Positions 1-13,231 of a DNA stretch of 64,000 bases are shown here, one piece after another (positions within the stretch are counted from its first letter, which is position 1; each line of letters starts with the position of its first letter). Origin of the DNA: Branchinecta lynchi (Eukaryota; Arthropoda; Branchiopoda; Anostraca; Branchinectidae); NCBI GenBank assembly GCA_023053575.1, contig JAKZAP010000015.1, positions 11,522,930-11,586,929 on the forward strand, read 5' to 3'. A program made the translations under genes and the position numbers. The notes beneath the pieces are model-generated. The model ran no database searches and was not told the DNA's origin. It was given only the letters and a program-made list of their open reading frames with translations.

Positions 1-3
1 TTT

Positions 4-398
4 AGGCGTATTCTCGCCGTTCCCCGAGGACTCCTTTTGAGGAGTCCCTGTGTTTTTGTTTGTCCCAGGGACTCACTCCACGTATTGTCACAAGTCCTCA
101 CTGCCAGGGAATGCTTCGATTATCATCACCATTATCAAAAAGGATACCCTTTCAGAATCGGAGGGGAATTAGTTTTGGCTGGTGTCGGTGCGATGTAAAA
201 TTAATTAAGAACAATCAGTAAAACAAATCCAAAAATAAACCGAATCCAGACATATCGTCAACTGCATATTTTTTTTTTTTCGGACTAATCCATTTTTCAA
301 GGATTGCGTACGCTGAGTCCGTGTGGAGTGACTCCCTCTATTCTCGCCGTTCCCTTTGATCCCCCTTGGAGTCCTCTGGGAACGGCGAAAATACGTCT
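4..398. repeat. Inverted-repeat element, about 395 bp
   Basis: The two ends are imperfect inverted copies over about 30 bp. The left end reads AGGCGTATTCTCGCCGTTCC and the right end is its complement with a few mismatches, continuing into GGACTCC. A second inner pair (CCAGGGACTCACTCCACG and its complement) strengthens the palindrome. No coding capacity is seen. This is typical of a non-autonomous DNA transposon. A target duplication cannot be judged because the left end touches the window edge. Confidence 0.6.
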
Positions 399-427
399 TT
401 ACTTAAGCATTGAAGATAGTGATGACC

Positions 428-1250
428 ACTGAGAACCAAAAGAAAAGTAGGCTTTGTTTTTCTGAGATGCAGTTTCCGCGTAGTTTCCTTTAACAGCGTT
501 TATTCGTCCAAAGCTTTTGCCTGACGCCATTGTCTGTCCATTTTTACCATGTTACACATTATTAAGGTAAGGTAAGGTACAATTTTAATGGCAAATAAAT
601 ATAGACCTGGTGTTTCTCAAAAGCATCAGACATGCCAGTGGCATAAAAAATGACGCTTCACTAATTCTGATGGATTACTACGTTACACATTGGCAAGCTA
701 CGTGCGCACACAATCTGATAAGATTTTGCGTGCGAAAACACGCGTGCGAAGTTCTCATTACGATTTGGGAATGTGTCGCGTGGTGCCAATTTTGGAGTGA
801 AGCAGAAAAGTAGAGATCTAAGCTCAGAATTGTGTAATAATAAGCCCTTGTATGGATCTTAGACTTCGCCAGGAATGGCGTCATCTCCTGGCATACAGCC
901 TTAATTGAAAAACTGGGGGGGGGGGGGGGTGCAAGTAAGAGAGACCCGGATGGGGCTTGGAGGAAAGAACGATAGACCACTGGGAACCAAAAGGAATATA
1001 GGCTACGTTTTTCTGAGATTTTGTTTCCGCGTAGTTTCCTCTACCAGCGTTTATTCGTCCAAAGTTTTTGCCTCACGCCGTTTTGTCTGTCCAGTTTTAC
1101 CACGTTACGCATTGTTACTACGTTACACATTGGTTAGCTACGTGCACACAGAATCTGATAAGATTTTGCGTGCGAAAACACGCGAGCGAAGTTCTCATCA
1201 AGATTTGGGAATGCGTCACATGGTGCCAGTTTTGGAGCGAAGCAGGAAAT
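428..1250 (+). repeat. Direct repeat pair, 428-812 and 977-1250
   Basis: Two similar blocks lie head to tail. Both contain the run TTTCCGCGTAGTTTCCT, then TTATTCGTCCAAAG, then ATCTGATAAGATTTTGCGTG. The first copy carries about 125 extra bases (roughly 563-685) beginning with repeated GGTAA, as if something inserted there. Between the copies is a G15 tract at 915-929. The short open frames here have no recognisable motif and change between copies, so they are not called as genes. Confidence 0.6.
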
Positions 1251-1461
1251 CCGCATCCGACTGTAAAAGTCGGACTAAGTGTACCTGTACCTTTTATCGT
1301 GCTCCAGCCTTTATTATATTTTTTTTTTAATGTATATCGTTTATTTTTATTATTTTCTTTGTCCAGCCTTTAGCTGGGGCTTGATACAAACCTACCCTTT
1401 CTTGTAAAAAAAAAACTGTAAAAAATTAATTCAGGTTTGATCCCGAACTTGTTCATTCCAG

Positions 1462-4400
1462 GACATTGAAGACCTCAACAAGTTCATCGAAACTACAGGA
1501 AAGTCCCGTCGGTCCCCGATCGAGTCCAAAGCTGCCAAACGCCTATTTAAGCGCGTCAACAACATCATCTCCAACCTTGACGAAGTTGTCGGTACGTTGG
1601 AGGAAAATAAGAAGAGCTTGAAGGATGAACTCAAAGCGGTGAGTCACAGCTTTTACCACTAATGGTAGTCCGCTCAGTTCTCTTTTCTCGCAGAAGTTGT
1701 GAAAAATATCTACCGAGCGCAGCGAAAAGGCTAGCTCCTGCGTTGAGGAAGACCAGTCAATGAATCTCTGTGGAGGTATGGATATCGCATAGCAAAATAA
1801 CGCTAGGGGTACACTGTAAAAAAAAATCTTGCAGTATTTGCTACTGGGATTAATCTTGTCTTTATTGAGATAAGATTATCCCTTATTCGGATTTATTTTA
1901 TCCCAATAAAGATATGATTAATCCCAGTAGCAAATACTGCACCCTTATTGGAGAGACTTTTTACAGTGTAGCGCCAAGACTTGAAAAAAGTGACAGACAC
2001 ATAACATTCAAATCTTCATTGTCAAAATTTTGCTATTCGGTTGTTCAAGAAGTTTGTAGATCAATCCGTCCCCAACCGAGGGCTTTGGGAAAATTGTACA
2101 GCACCTTCTGCGCTAGTGCGCTCCTTCTATACTATTTCGTTCTGGTGACACTCACGTTCTCCGAAAGAAGGAGATTAAAAAGATGAGATCATGTTATTTT
2201 AAATTTACAAAGCACCTGCTCCACTTGTCGAAATTATGAAATAACCATACATTGACGGAGAAGTTCAAAATTCAAGATGCAAGTATTACCCTTTGGATGT
2301 TTCTTCCTCGCTATCTAAAATCATTAGCAACAGAGCCCAACCAGCGCACGACCTTCTCTAATGCGTCCTGACCAAAGATTGAAAATTACGTTTCTTTTTC
2401 TGTGTGTTTTAAATGTTTTATTTATTTTCTTCGTTTACTCCGCTTTTCCAAAATGGGGGGTTACAAATAAATTACTTACTTACTTACACTCGAGTTGCAG
2501 CGACACTAGCACCACTATAGTGATAGAGAATGTCCCTACTGAAACTCAATCAGTTGTGCACTAGCGCTGGCAACAATAAAATAAAATACTGAAAACAGCA
2601 AAATACAACCTCCCCTGTTTCTTCGATGTGTGCATACTGGATCTTAGCTTTACCATACATTTTTAAACCCGTAATTTCATCTCGCTTTAAATGCCATAAG
2701 CGTAGGCCCGATTGTGAAGCATGGAAACCATAGGTCTTGGCGCTACTCCTTAGTGTTATTTTGCTCTGGGATATCGTATCCCCTCTCGCTGGAGATCGGT
2801 ACGACAATTACCTGTGGAATACAGAAGATACGCAGTACATACCTGTCCGAGTAAAGTTATAATAGGATTTTATTTCTTGTAGTTTAGTTCTTTAAAAATT
2901 ATATTCGCGACAAATGTCGACGGTTTTCCATTTGTTTGTTCTTCTTTCATATCTGGGCTAAGGTTTTTTTTTCATGTTTGTATAATCGCTTAGGGAAAAC
3001 TCAGATCCGTTTCTTCGCTGCGAAAGTTACCTTTTCGAATAAATTCCATTGCATTTCGAATAAGTTCCAGGACTGCTACAATAGTTACAATTTACTTATA
3101 ATGGTCGCGAGCATCATAAGTGATAATAACTATCGGTTCTGCAGGAGCTCCCGTAAGAGTGATGACGTGTGTCCGTGTTGTTATTTTCGTTCCAGAAAGC
3201 GTGATAACTACCACAATACGGCGCTCGCCCCTCCTCTTATCATCGTTACTTGTAATAATTTTAATGGAACGCTACCTAAATCTCGGTCCATCTTATAGAA
3301 AACCCGCAGTAACTTTACCCTGTCAGAATCTTATGCATTTAAACCCATATTCAGTCCCGCGTTTAACCTTGCGTCAATATGACATTTGACTTGATTTTTC
3401 CGCTAAACGGAATTAGCCGCCAAAGTTTGAGCCACAGAATGGAAAATCACATCGAGAATTGTTTTTCCACTTTCGACAGTACGAGCTTTAAAACCTTGCT
3501 AGTTTCTGGGATCGTGGGAAAAACTTTAAAGGTCAATTCATTTTGTGTGCCAGTTGTAGCCTATTAGACAAAGCGTGTTCCACCCTACTTACCTTAGTTA
3601 CTACGTATAAAGTCGCGGATCCTGGTGGGTTGGCGTCAAGGCAGGAACGCATTTTTCTGTTTTCGGCAAAATATCTTACCGCGGGCTGATCGGGCCAATC
3701 ACGTCGCAGAGATAGTAGATACAACGCCAACTACGCTCTCGAGCATGATAAGCAAATTGTTACTACTAGTTACTATTTCGAGAAGGTCGGAACGGTTGGT
3801 GTAGTAACTTTTCACGAGGTTGGAGCGGAAATAGTTACTAGTAGTTACTATTGTTAGACGGGTGGATCACGCCCACAGTTTCCGACAACAAAGCTGTATT
3901 CCAAGGCGTGTGAAGCTCTGAAGTAACTAGTCTTTACGTTCCAGTCTCCTGAAGCTCCCCAAACAGTGAAAGAAGACCTGGTTTCCGTCAGTGAACTCAT
4001 ACAGGCCATCCGGAAACTTCAGAAAATCGACGACGCTGTGAAGTTGGAGCAGATCGCACAAGTTCTGGGTAAACTGGACGACGATTGCGATGGATCCATC
4101 AGGGTGGATGATGTGATGAAGGTAGGACCCGATTTTCTTGTTTTATCCACATGCTGACTTACCCTAGGTTCACACAGAGCAAATCCCAACAATTTTCCCA
4201 ACAAAGAAAATCGCCTCACGAGAAATCGCCGATTTTGGCGACGAAAATCTCGGCGATGGCCGATATCGCCTAAGTGTGAACCCTTGGTTAATGGATAACC
4301 GGTAAATAGCGCAATGCACTGTCTTAGCCTAGATCAATGGATTCAGGATCGGATATAGTTGAAATAAATAAAGCTTATAGCGACAAGCTTTGAGCTTTTG

Positions 4401-7400
4401 AAATAATATAATAATAAGGAGACGGCAACCTTCGAATTAAAGTATAAACTAAACCTTCCAGACAAAATTTGTGCCATCTGAAACGTACGTACTGAAATGC
4501 CGAAATGCATCCATATGAGCTCTCGTGTTCTCGTAGTTTTTCGTGGGGAGATTCACCTATCCCCCTATTTTCAGTTTCAGTTTGTTTTGAAAACCGACAC
4601 AACACTGACAACAGCCATAAGCTGGTTTTATCGTTGTCGTCCAAACGAGACACTCAAATTTACTCAAGCCGTTTCCAGCATCAAGTACCGCACGTCGGCT
4701 CCACTCATTCTCCCCCCTTGTTAGCCTACTAATTATTTTAATAACCAATAAGATTCACGTTTGTTGTTCATTTGTGCCTGTTCTTTTCTTCATTTGTTTC
4801 TATGTTTTGTCTTAAGTTTTGTTGTTGATGGTATATTATTTAGATGTCGTTAGTTATTAATGTGTGTTTATTTATTTTCTCTTTGTTGCCTATTATTTAG
4901 CTTTTGATATTGTGGCATTTTTTCCCTTAAAACACAATAGACACTTCTAATGCTTTATTTTGTATTAAATGCTTCACATATAAACATTTCCGACTTCCTT
5001 TAGAATGCGCTACGAAAATCGGCCGTTTTCTTGTTATCCCTTGTCTTTACCTCTCTGGCATTTCGGCGATCCACATCTTAGGAGCTGGGATATCGTGGCG
5101 GGAAATTCAAAAACTCCCAGCAATGCTTGATAGAAAAGGATATATTTGAGATGTCACCAATAAGTCAAGCCGCAGATGAAGTTTACCTGATTGTTCTAGT
5201 GTTCCGTCAGAAGTTCCATGTTTTAAGTGCCTATTAAAAGTTTTTCTTTGTCGAATAGTGTTTTGAAGCTGGATTAACTTGCGTTATAAAATGTACCAGA
5301 ATATGCAATAAGTTTATAAAAAATAACATAGCTGCAAAAACCATTAAAAAAATAGCCTATTCAAGTCTGAATTAGACAAGCTGATTTATGCATAAAATAA
5401 AGATCTACAAGTGTTATAAGAAACATTACTTTTATCTTTGTCCAAGCTAGTAAATTGAGCATGTACTGGCCCCAAAAATTACGCTCTGAAATATCACAGA
5501 GAGGAAAATGTTGAAAAATCTGCTGAGCTAGGGGGTAATTGTTCCTAGGTTGTTACAGAGTAGGATTGTGGTAGTTTGACGTGCCCATTGAAAATATAAC
5601 ATGTTAAAACACTAATTTGGAAATGTCAGGTTTAACATAAAACAAATGATTCAAACCAGATATAGAACTAATGCGAGCTGAATAGGTCAGCAAACGCGGG
5701 AACAAAACTTTCGAGGTAATGAGTTGCTATGTGTTTGACTGGCTGAAATGTATATTGGCCGGTTATTAGGGAGGGGCCAAAGAATTAGGGAGAAGGAATT
5801 TTGCTACTCGAATTCTCAAGGAGACAACGAAATCTTTTAGCCTCAGAATACCAAAAATTCCGGAAAGTTCGCAGACAGACGGAGAACAAAAACTATTATA
5901 TAAACTGCCAAGCGCTTTTCTGTTATGCCTTCCTCTATTTGGAACTATTTTTCCGTATCCGAAACGAATGGAATCGTGAACAGCCGGAACAGCGTTGTCT
6001 CAGATTTTTTTTTAGAGCCTGTGCTATGGTCATGCCAAGCCATTTTACGGTAGGGGAATTGGGGAGTTTTTATTTGAAGTTGATTAGTTGTTCGAAATAG
6101 GGGTAAGGAGATACGCTGAATTCGTAGTTTAGCTTTATTTTTTCTCCTGAGAAGTAGTTCAGGAATTCGGACGAAACAGGAAAATTGGCAGAAGTAAGGC
6201 GAAAAGTTTCGATCTGTTTCGTCAAAGTAGATATGACTTCTAGGGGTAAACACACATGCTGAAACCATATCTGAACTTGGTTTTCTCAGATGATCAGCTA
6301 TTTGGCCTTAATCTGTCGCTTCAGTTTTAATAGTAAAAATGTTCAAAGAGTCTGGCGAAGACAAGATCCAATTGTCTGGATCAAATACTGAATTTTTGGG
6401 ATTCCATCGAAACCTCTGGTCTGGTTTTAGGGTGACATTAAAGCAGTTGTTGAATATGCCATAATGAGCAGATGCAAGAGTCACGCATTGTTCAAAGATC
6501 CTTCACAAATAAAAATGTTCACGGGAGCATGCTGTGAGCTGGAGTTTGAGCCGTACCCTTATGACAGAATTAGCGACTTTAGACCCTCTGAGGATTTTGA
6601 TCGAAACCCTATAGAGATTTGTTGCGATCTTGAGAAGTAGATCTGGATTCATGGCATCTTTTGAGTTCGGATAGGGGGTCGACATCTTAAAACATTTCAC
6701 AAACACCAAATTATATTGAAACTGAGCGCCACAGGCGCAAATTAAAAAAATCAGCCTGTTTTTGCTAAAATACAATGATGTGGGTTCAAAACCAGTTTAC
6801 AGACTATGCGATACAGTGTAAAATTTACGATTTGGTAAATGCCTTCATATCAGCATGTCAAACAACAAGGAATATAAAGAAAAAAACCTCGGGTTTTGGG
6901 CCCAAAAACGGATTTTTCCTCCATGCCCCCTCCCCCAATGGTGCCACTGATGGTGCCCCAGTGTATGAGCACCAGACGTAGAGCACTATGCCCAAAAATT
7001 GAGGATTTGTGTATGACTGGGCGGGTAGGCGTCGGGGTAGAGGATTCGGTTTTACTGGGGCTCAGCCTAACCAACGAAGTTTTAAACGAATTGTTACACT
7101 TTCTAATTTTACTTTTTTTTGTTTCATTTCTACTGCACTTTTTACAACTTTTCTAACTTTCAACTGCACTTTCTACTTCACTTTTTCTCCTTTTTGACTT
7201 TCTACTGACCTTTTAGCTTTTCTATAGCTTTTTGGTACTTGCGGTGCTGTAAGATATTGTTTAGAAGATATAATTTTGTTACAAAGGTTAAGGACCTGGG
7301 TGGTTCTGAAACTTCATCTTTCTTTCAGAAATTGCGTCACGCAAACCCAACGACTTTCTGGGGGTGGAGCCATAAACCTAACAAAGTTGGAGGAATTCCG

Positions 7401-10400
7401 AATAAGTTTGGAAAATGTTAAGTAATGTAGGAAATTGGTTGAAGTAGATGGGTAATACGAGTCGTTCATGTCATTTACTCTCTGCTTCTACTTTTTGGGA
7501 TCCCAAACGGAAGTGAGGATACGTGTGACTTAGCAAATCTGTCCGTCCGTCCGTCTGTCTGTATCTGCGATATGAGTTAAATATTTTGATTATTTTTTTT
7601 TGTGATGCATGATAATGGTAAATCTGTGCGTTTGTTTGCCTGTCTGTGACTACGGTAATTCTCGAATGGATGTGTGAGGTAAAAGGAAAGGGAAGATACA
7701 ATTTTAATAATAAACGGTAAAATTCAACTGATATAAAAGCATTATACATTGATATATTTAGATGATATAATATCGGTGACTCATTCAAGTTGAGATTGAA
7801 GTTAAGTTCATAGGCTTTTCAACTCAGTATTTGGGGTACAATCCCAATACCTAGGGTAAATGTTTTATTAACCAGATAATAAGGATGATGATGTTTATTC
7901 AGTGGAAGGTTCGTAAACTCCTTTCCTAAAATCGCGGAAAGGGGTAGGGGTCGGGAAACCTCTCATGCAAGAACGTGGGTCAAATTTGTAAATAACAAGC
8001 GAAAGTGGACCAAAATGTCGCGTCGTATGACACAGTGGAGGTATGCTTATGTGAATCTCGCCTAAGAGTCTAAGAGTAAACGGTCGCCGAAGAAAAAATT
8101 AAAACCCAAACCAGGCATTTTTACTATAAAACATTTTTTTTTCATTCACGTTTTTGTCACTTTTTGAATATTTTGCTAGTAGCACAGTTGATAGTGACTC
8201 AACTGCCACCTGGTTTTCCTTTCACAATTTCAATACTTTGCCAGGAGGAACGCACCTTCAACAGAGAAGATGGCGGTTCGCCTAAAGATCCCTCAAAGAA
8301 GAAGAAGCATATTTGTAAATTCAAAATAAAGTATAATTCGTATAATTTCTACTCCTAGTTTGTGCCAGGATAACCCTGAAATACTTGGCTGTTAGTGATA
8401 TCAAGTTTGCTATTTTTCCTTTCTATTTTACTGTTTTATAGCTTTTAAAGCCAGGGTAGTAAAACAGTTAAAAAAGTGTTTAAATAAGCATACTTCTACT
8501 GTAGGACTACTCCTTCCATCTGGAAAGTGAAAATGCACTACAGCATGACGAATTTTAGGGTCGGGGTAGAAGGGGATGAAACATTTATAATGAATGCAGG
8601 GTTAAATGTTAATCGCAGTAGCGCAGCATTGATTACTAATATTACACCGGAAACACCGCAAATTTACGAACGAATGGAAATAAACGAAGCAGAGAACTGT
8701 CAGATTTTGCCTGCGAGTAAAACTTGCACTGGGGCAGGAAATTTCCTGTCCAGTGTTTCCTGTTCTTCACCGGAAATGTAAAATCCGGCAAAAACAGGAG
8801 CTTTTTGGGAACGGTTAAGTTGTCGGATGAAATAGTTAGTAGACCATCATGTGGATTAGATTCCTTGGCAGGAATAAGAAGTTTAAGAAAAGTTCCAAAA
8901 GACCTCCGTTTGGGATCCCGTCCGAGTCTTTGGCCTTGTTCCGTTGGTCGTTGATATCGGGGGCTTGTAAATCAGAGCCTATTCGAATGAGCATCTTTCG
9001 GCTCGTTTTTGCCCGAATTAGAAAAGACGTTCGAACTGTATGCCTAGTTTAACCACACGCTGTATTGCGTTTTAGACGCCTCATCGAGTCATCACAAGCC
9101 GTCAGCAAATCTAGTAAGGATTCTGCACTGTCTGAAGATTCTTTTTGGATAACATACGTTATGGCCCTTTTCAAAGTTTTTTTTTATAATATAGCACTTA
9201 AGTAGGTCATAACGGAAGCTGTGTCTCCTAACATAACACTTAAAAGGCTCATATAAACATTCTCGTAACGTTTAATTAACGCGACGATGTGCAAACATGC
9301 GTTATGTGTTATCAAAGTTCTTACACTGCAAAGGCAATTTATTTCTTTGACACTCACTGTGGGATGCTTCATCCCCTATCTGACTCCTTTGAGGATGTCT
9401 GAGAACCGACATAATTTTTATTTATAATGTTGGGCGATTCACTTTCGATAATCATATATCGATATCGATATTTCTTTACCATGTTTCGCCAGTAGATACG
9501 TCTAAATTTAAGAACAAAATTGTCCTTAAATAGCATATTGCCATCATCTTCAACTCGGAATAAATAAGAACTGAATTACGGAAAACATATTGCTCCAGTT
9601 TCAGATATATAAATATAGCTAGCTTATGGTAAATTATTTGCAATAATTATCAATGAACAAATATCGTTTTTTATATCGATTCACTTCTCGATCTTCGATA
9701 TCGATATTTGGTCTGATATATCGTTATGATATCGAATATCGCCCAACACTATTTATTTGTCACGCGAGTCGACGCATTGCTGTCTGTAAGTCGCGTGGGA
9801 TCAGTTCCATTACTTTTTGATCTTGTATATTTACTACATTATTGAAAGCTCAGTGTATTTTTTCCTTTTATTTTTCTGTACTGCACTATTTTCCTCGTCT
9901 TAAGTGCGTAAATAAAATTTCATCATCATCATCATAGCTGCATTTTTCGCAAAAAGGTTCGGAAGGAAGTTGTGAGCATTAGGAGCAATATGGCATCAGA
10001 AAATGTGGATCCTTTGTGGTATAGCGACCAGTTATATTGATAGTGCATCAAAAACTGCCGGAAAAGATAAAGTGTCTGAATGAGGTGTACGTAATGATCA
10101 TCGAGGGGCTTTTTGAGGTCGTTAAAGCCACCTCGCACTGTCCAATATCTGAGTACTGTAAGACTAAGCTTTGCTTTAAAAAAAAAAAAAGTATCCACTG
10201 TTTTGGCTGTTTTAAGCCTTTTCCTAGACCCAAAGACCAAAACTTGGCAAAATTTACATAATAGGTGTCACGTATCTATAGCATATATATATGTTTATCG
10301 TTTATTGACCAAAATAGCGAAGATTTCTTCGAAGATTTCAAAGGCAAGTCAACCTAACACTTTCAGCGGGATATAAATGGCCAATGATAAATGACAAATA

Positions 10401-12705
10401 ATACCAGATAAACACGACTAAGAACTATTAAACGAACGAACAAAGTACGGCACAAACAAGTTAACACACTTTCAGTTGCATCCGGATAATTTGTTTTGTT
10501 TAGGTGGGTTGTTGGACTGTAAAAATACAAAATGTTTGAGTGGGTTGTTGGACTGTGTAAAAATGCACGAGTCGTGGGAAGCATAGGAAAATCGGGAATC
10601 GTGGCAAGTGCAAAGATTAATGAGCTGTCGTTCGCGGGTTCAGAATGTAACATACGAAGTGTGGGTCTTCAGGTTTATTTTTCGTCAAAATAGTCGGTTT
10701 TAAATATTCTTTGAGCCCAAGCTGACTTTGAAACATTTACTCCAGCCGGAGTAGTCGGTTTTTCAGAAAAGTCAGTGGATTTCTCTGAAAATCAGTCGAT
10801 TTTTTTCAAAAATGTCTTTTTTTGTTGGTGAAAACAGTCGTTTTTCTGCAGAGAAAGTCGGTTAATGCCTCGTCCCCCCCCCCCCCCCTCCACACACACA
10901 TTTTGGCTAGTAACGCCTCTGGGTAGTAATACGAAAAAGTTGCATGTAATACTATGTGATAGCAAAGAATACTATTATTTAATGTGCCTCAGACTGGTTC
11001 AATCATATGTAGTAGTATCCAGTAGCATCCTGTCCTGCCGTAGTAGCATCCAGTCTTGTTTTAGTAGCAAATAGTAGTATGCAGTAACACGGCAGCCTTA
11101 AAGTAGAAGCATATAGTAGCATCATTAGTACTGCATGCTACTTTTTCGTACTACTTCATAGTACTATTTGAGTTAATTTTTTCATCGGGTGGGTAGCTCT
11201 GGGATATGTAACATACCGTATGTCTGCATTGGTCTGTGTCCAGTTTTTGGCATAAGCTATCCCAAATCAGGGATTCGTACTGGGGACGATCGTTTTTTCG
11301 GCCGACATGAAACAAATAACACGCTAACGCATCCCTGTGTTAAACTTTATGAGAATCTGCCTGTTAAGACCCTTTTAAATGTTACCTTTTCGCGAAACTC
11401 GACACTTAAAGGGCTCTTTTTAGAAGGGTTGTTTCAAACCACACACCTAAAACGGTGATGACTGATATGTTATCATAACAACCAATCTATCAAATTTAAT
11501 CCCAAATACCTTAAAGCTAAAAGAGGTCAGTAAAATATTTACAAAATACGTTACGACAACAAATTAACTAATACACTTCACAAGACATGACCTGAAAAAA
11601 TGTTGGTATGAAACTGTGTAAAAATTGGGTTGGCGAATTGTCAGGATATGGCAAAAACTTATTACCGGTGTTCCTGTCGGATTCGCTTCAATTCAAATAT
11701 TTTAGTGACCTCCAAGATCGGAGAGTATAAAGTGAAGTAAATACAAACAAATTGGCCCAACATATAATATTACAAACGGGAGAGGAGACTACGATGTGAG
11801 GGGAAGAGGGAATAGACGGCTCATCTCGGGACAACACACTATCTTTGCTCCGAAATTGTTTGAAAGGCTATTTCTGCGGTCGAATAATTTAGGAACGCCC
11901 AGTTTGATGAGAGCCTGTTCATACGAAATGTTGTAACGATTAACAGAAGAATACGCAAACATGTGTTGAATTTTACCAAACTTCTAAAGACTGTATAAAG
12001 TTTCTCCGAGAAACGATTAAAGTTAACTGCCGTATTTGCTACTGGGATTAATCGTATATCTACTGGGATAAGATTAATCCGAATTAGAAATAATCTTATC
12101 TCAGTAGAGACAATATTAATACCAGTAGCAAATACTGCAAGATTTTTTTTTTACGGTATAGCCACGTTAATTATTCCGTGACAATTATTAGACAAGGAAG
12201 GGCCCCACGAGCCTGATACTAGGCTTATTTTGATTCGTTCTAGGTCATCGAGCTCATCGGCAAGGAACACATCAACCTCTCGGATAAACAGATCGGCGAC
12301 ATCATCGATATGCTTCACAAGGAGGATGAAATAACACGCGAAACAACTGTCGAGTCTCCATTGGCTGAAACGGCCAAAATAGTCTCCACCTCCGCCCCAC
12401 CAATGGCTAGCGAGCTCTTCTCCGAGTCCCCTCAGCCTATCAGCTACAAGGAAAGATCCGGGGTTATTGTCGATGCTGAAATCCGGCCGGAAATGAAAGA
12501 AGAACTTGAACTGAATGTAACAGAGAAGCTTAAACACGGACAGACGGTAGAAACGAAGAACGTCAAAGTAAGCTTAGATGAAAAGGAGGGAGCGCTGAGA
12601 ATCGAAGTGGAAACAGTCGGAAAACAGAAAAAAGAGGAACTGAAGGACATCGTCCCTCCTACTAAGCTGGACGAACGTCGAGCCGAAAGTCAGAAGCGAG
12701 TATGA
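1462..12705 (+). CDS. LETM1: LETM1-like mitochondrial inner-membrane protein, last three coding exons (5' end outside window)
   Basis: Three exons are joined by GT-AG introns, all in phase 0: 1462-1638, 3945-4121 and 12244-12705 (TGA stop at 12703-12705). They encode the C-terminal part, about 271 residues. Exon one is a coiled-coil segment starting DIEDLNKFIE. Exon two holds the segment ELIQAIRKLQ and a single EF-hand loop (DDDCDGSIRVDD). Exon three continues VIELIGKEHINLSDKQI and ends in a long charged Lys/Glu tail. This matches the matrix-facing C-terminus of LETM1, an inner-membrane protein needed for mitochondrial K+/H+ (or Ca2+/H+) exchange and volume control. The membrane segment and LETM domain lie upstream of the window. 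The introns are 2.3 and 8.1 kb and are filled with MITEs. The gene is convergent with the elongase at 30226-45476. Confidence 0.88.
1812..1968. mobile_element. TA-flanked MITE, family A, copy 1
   Basis: A 157-bp palindromic element lies in a LETM1 intron. The ends are CACTGTAAAAA and TTTTTACAGTG, flanked by TA on both sides, as expected for a Tc1/mariner-type non-autonomous element. The inner arms carry CAGTATTTGCTACTGGGATT and its complement. Two relatives are at 11996-12158 and 13232-13399. Confidence 0.8.
2193..2495 (+). repeat. LINE/SINE-type 3' repeat ending in (TTAC)n
   Basis: A block of about 300 bp ends with TTACAAATAAATTACTTACT and a short TTAC microsatellite. Copies are at 16234-16530 (reversed), 33552-33828, 41995-42096 and 46567-46623 (reversed), with a diverged one at 35128-35410. 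A simple-repeat 3' end shared by 5'-truncated copies is the signature of a non-LTR element. No reverse transcriptase domain is present here. Confidence 0.6.
2496..3570. other. LETM1 intron stretch, nothing recognised
   Basis: AT-rich intron sequence. The short open frames here carry no motif and overlap each other on both strands. I see no RNA gene and no clear transposon ends between the flanking repeat and the MITE at 3571. Confidence 0.5.
3571..3873 (+). mobile_element. MITE family B, copy 1
   Basis: The element starts GCGTGTTCCACCCTACTTACC and ends TTGTTAGACGGGTGGATCACGC, a decayed version of the family terminus GAGCGTGTTCCACCCT. Inside it carries repeated TAGTTACTA blocks on both strands. 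There are seven other copies in this window. It lies in the LETM1 intron just before the exon at 3945. Confidence 0.75.
4122..9427. other. Large LETM1 intron, first part
   Basis: No exon or RNA gene is recognised. Dispersed repeats are present: 6080-6425 resembles 59980-60300; 7490-7560 shares a GGGATCCCAAA plus CCGT microsatellite with 21480-21560 (reversed); and an inverted-repeat element lies at 8033-8501. The rest is AT-rich single-copy-looking sequence. One 84-residue open frame at 8527-8781 has no recognisable motif. Confidence 0.5.
8033..8501. mobile_element. TA-type MITE related to 36706-36920
   Basis: The left end CAGTGGAGGTATGCTTATGTG and right end AAGCATACTTCTACTG are inverted matches. 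TA follows the right end. The same terminal sequence bounds the element at 36706-36920, and fragments of it occur near 14413 and 28584. No coding capacity. Confidence 0.55.
9428..9748. mobile_element. Inverted-repeat element with ATCGATATCGAT arms
   Basis: The ends TGTTGGGCGAT and ATCGCCCAACA are inverted copies. Next to each end are runs of the self-complementary ATATCGATATCGAT. The element is about 320 bp and non-coding. It looks like a hAT-type MITE, but a clean 8-bp target duplication could not be confirmed, so the superfamily is a guess. Confidence 0.65.
10740..10925. repeat. Repeat with GTCGGTTTTT blocks and C15 tract
   Basis: Tandem-like blocks of GTCGGTTTTTCAGAAAAGTC and GAAAATCAGTCGATTTTT are followed by a C15 run (10874-10888) and ACATTTTGGCTAGTAACGCC. 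The same modules in the same order occur at 60328-60680. The family is a dispersed repeat without coding capacity. Confidence 0.6.
11996..12158. mobile_element. TA-flanked MITE, family A, copy 2
   Basis: It carries the same core as 1812-1968 (GTATTTGCTACTGGGATTAAT and its complement) and a T-rich right end before ACGGTATA. The outer ends are decayed. It sits about 85 bp upstream of the last LETM1 exon. Confidence 0.65.
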
Positions 12706-13231
12706 GATTTTAGACTTTCGCGTTTTAGAAGATCTCGTACATTCATTTATTTTTTCCAATCAGCATTTAATACCACTAGTTAAGATAAAATGTGCTGTAT
12801 GATGTATAAGACCGAGGAATCCTATTTTCGTGAACAGTATACGCGCACACAGTTGAGGTTCGTTACTCAATGCGAAATCCGTAGTTGGATCAGATTCGTA
12901 TACTGAGTACTGACTCAGTTACACAGACAGTTCAGACACGTTACTCAGTACTGACATCCCAAACTTGCATAGTTATTGTGTGCGCTGTATGTAAAAAGTT
13001 ATTCACGTGTTCGAACACCCTGAAAGGGGTAAGTTGGTTTGCTGTAGCGCTTTCGCAGTCATTCGTGTAGATTTATCTAACCTCGCATTAAGAATGTATA
13101 ACTGTGTAGGAGTACACCTCTTCACATTTCCTATTGTCAAATTTGACTGCGCTAATCGGATACGTCAGCTAAGTTTTATTCAAGTGATTTTTCGGCCCTT
13201 CTCGTGGAAGATTCTGTTCAGGTTCAAACTA
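12706..13231. other. LETM1 3' flank
   Basis: This follows the LETM1 stop and should contain its 3' UTR. I found no canonical AATAAA close to the stop. Open frames at 12885-13294 lack motifs. A degenerate piece of the GGATACGTCAGCTA palindrome family lies near 13160. Confidence 0.4.

Noticed and set aside
8527..8781. 84-codon open frame in the LETM1 intron
   Set aside because: No motif. The end overlaps a small palindrome (CAGGAAATTTCCTG).
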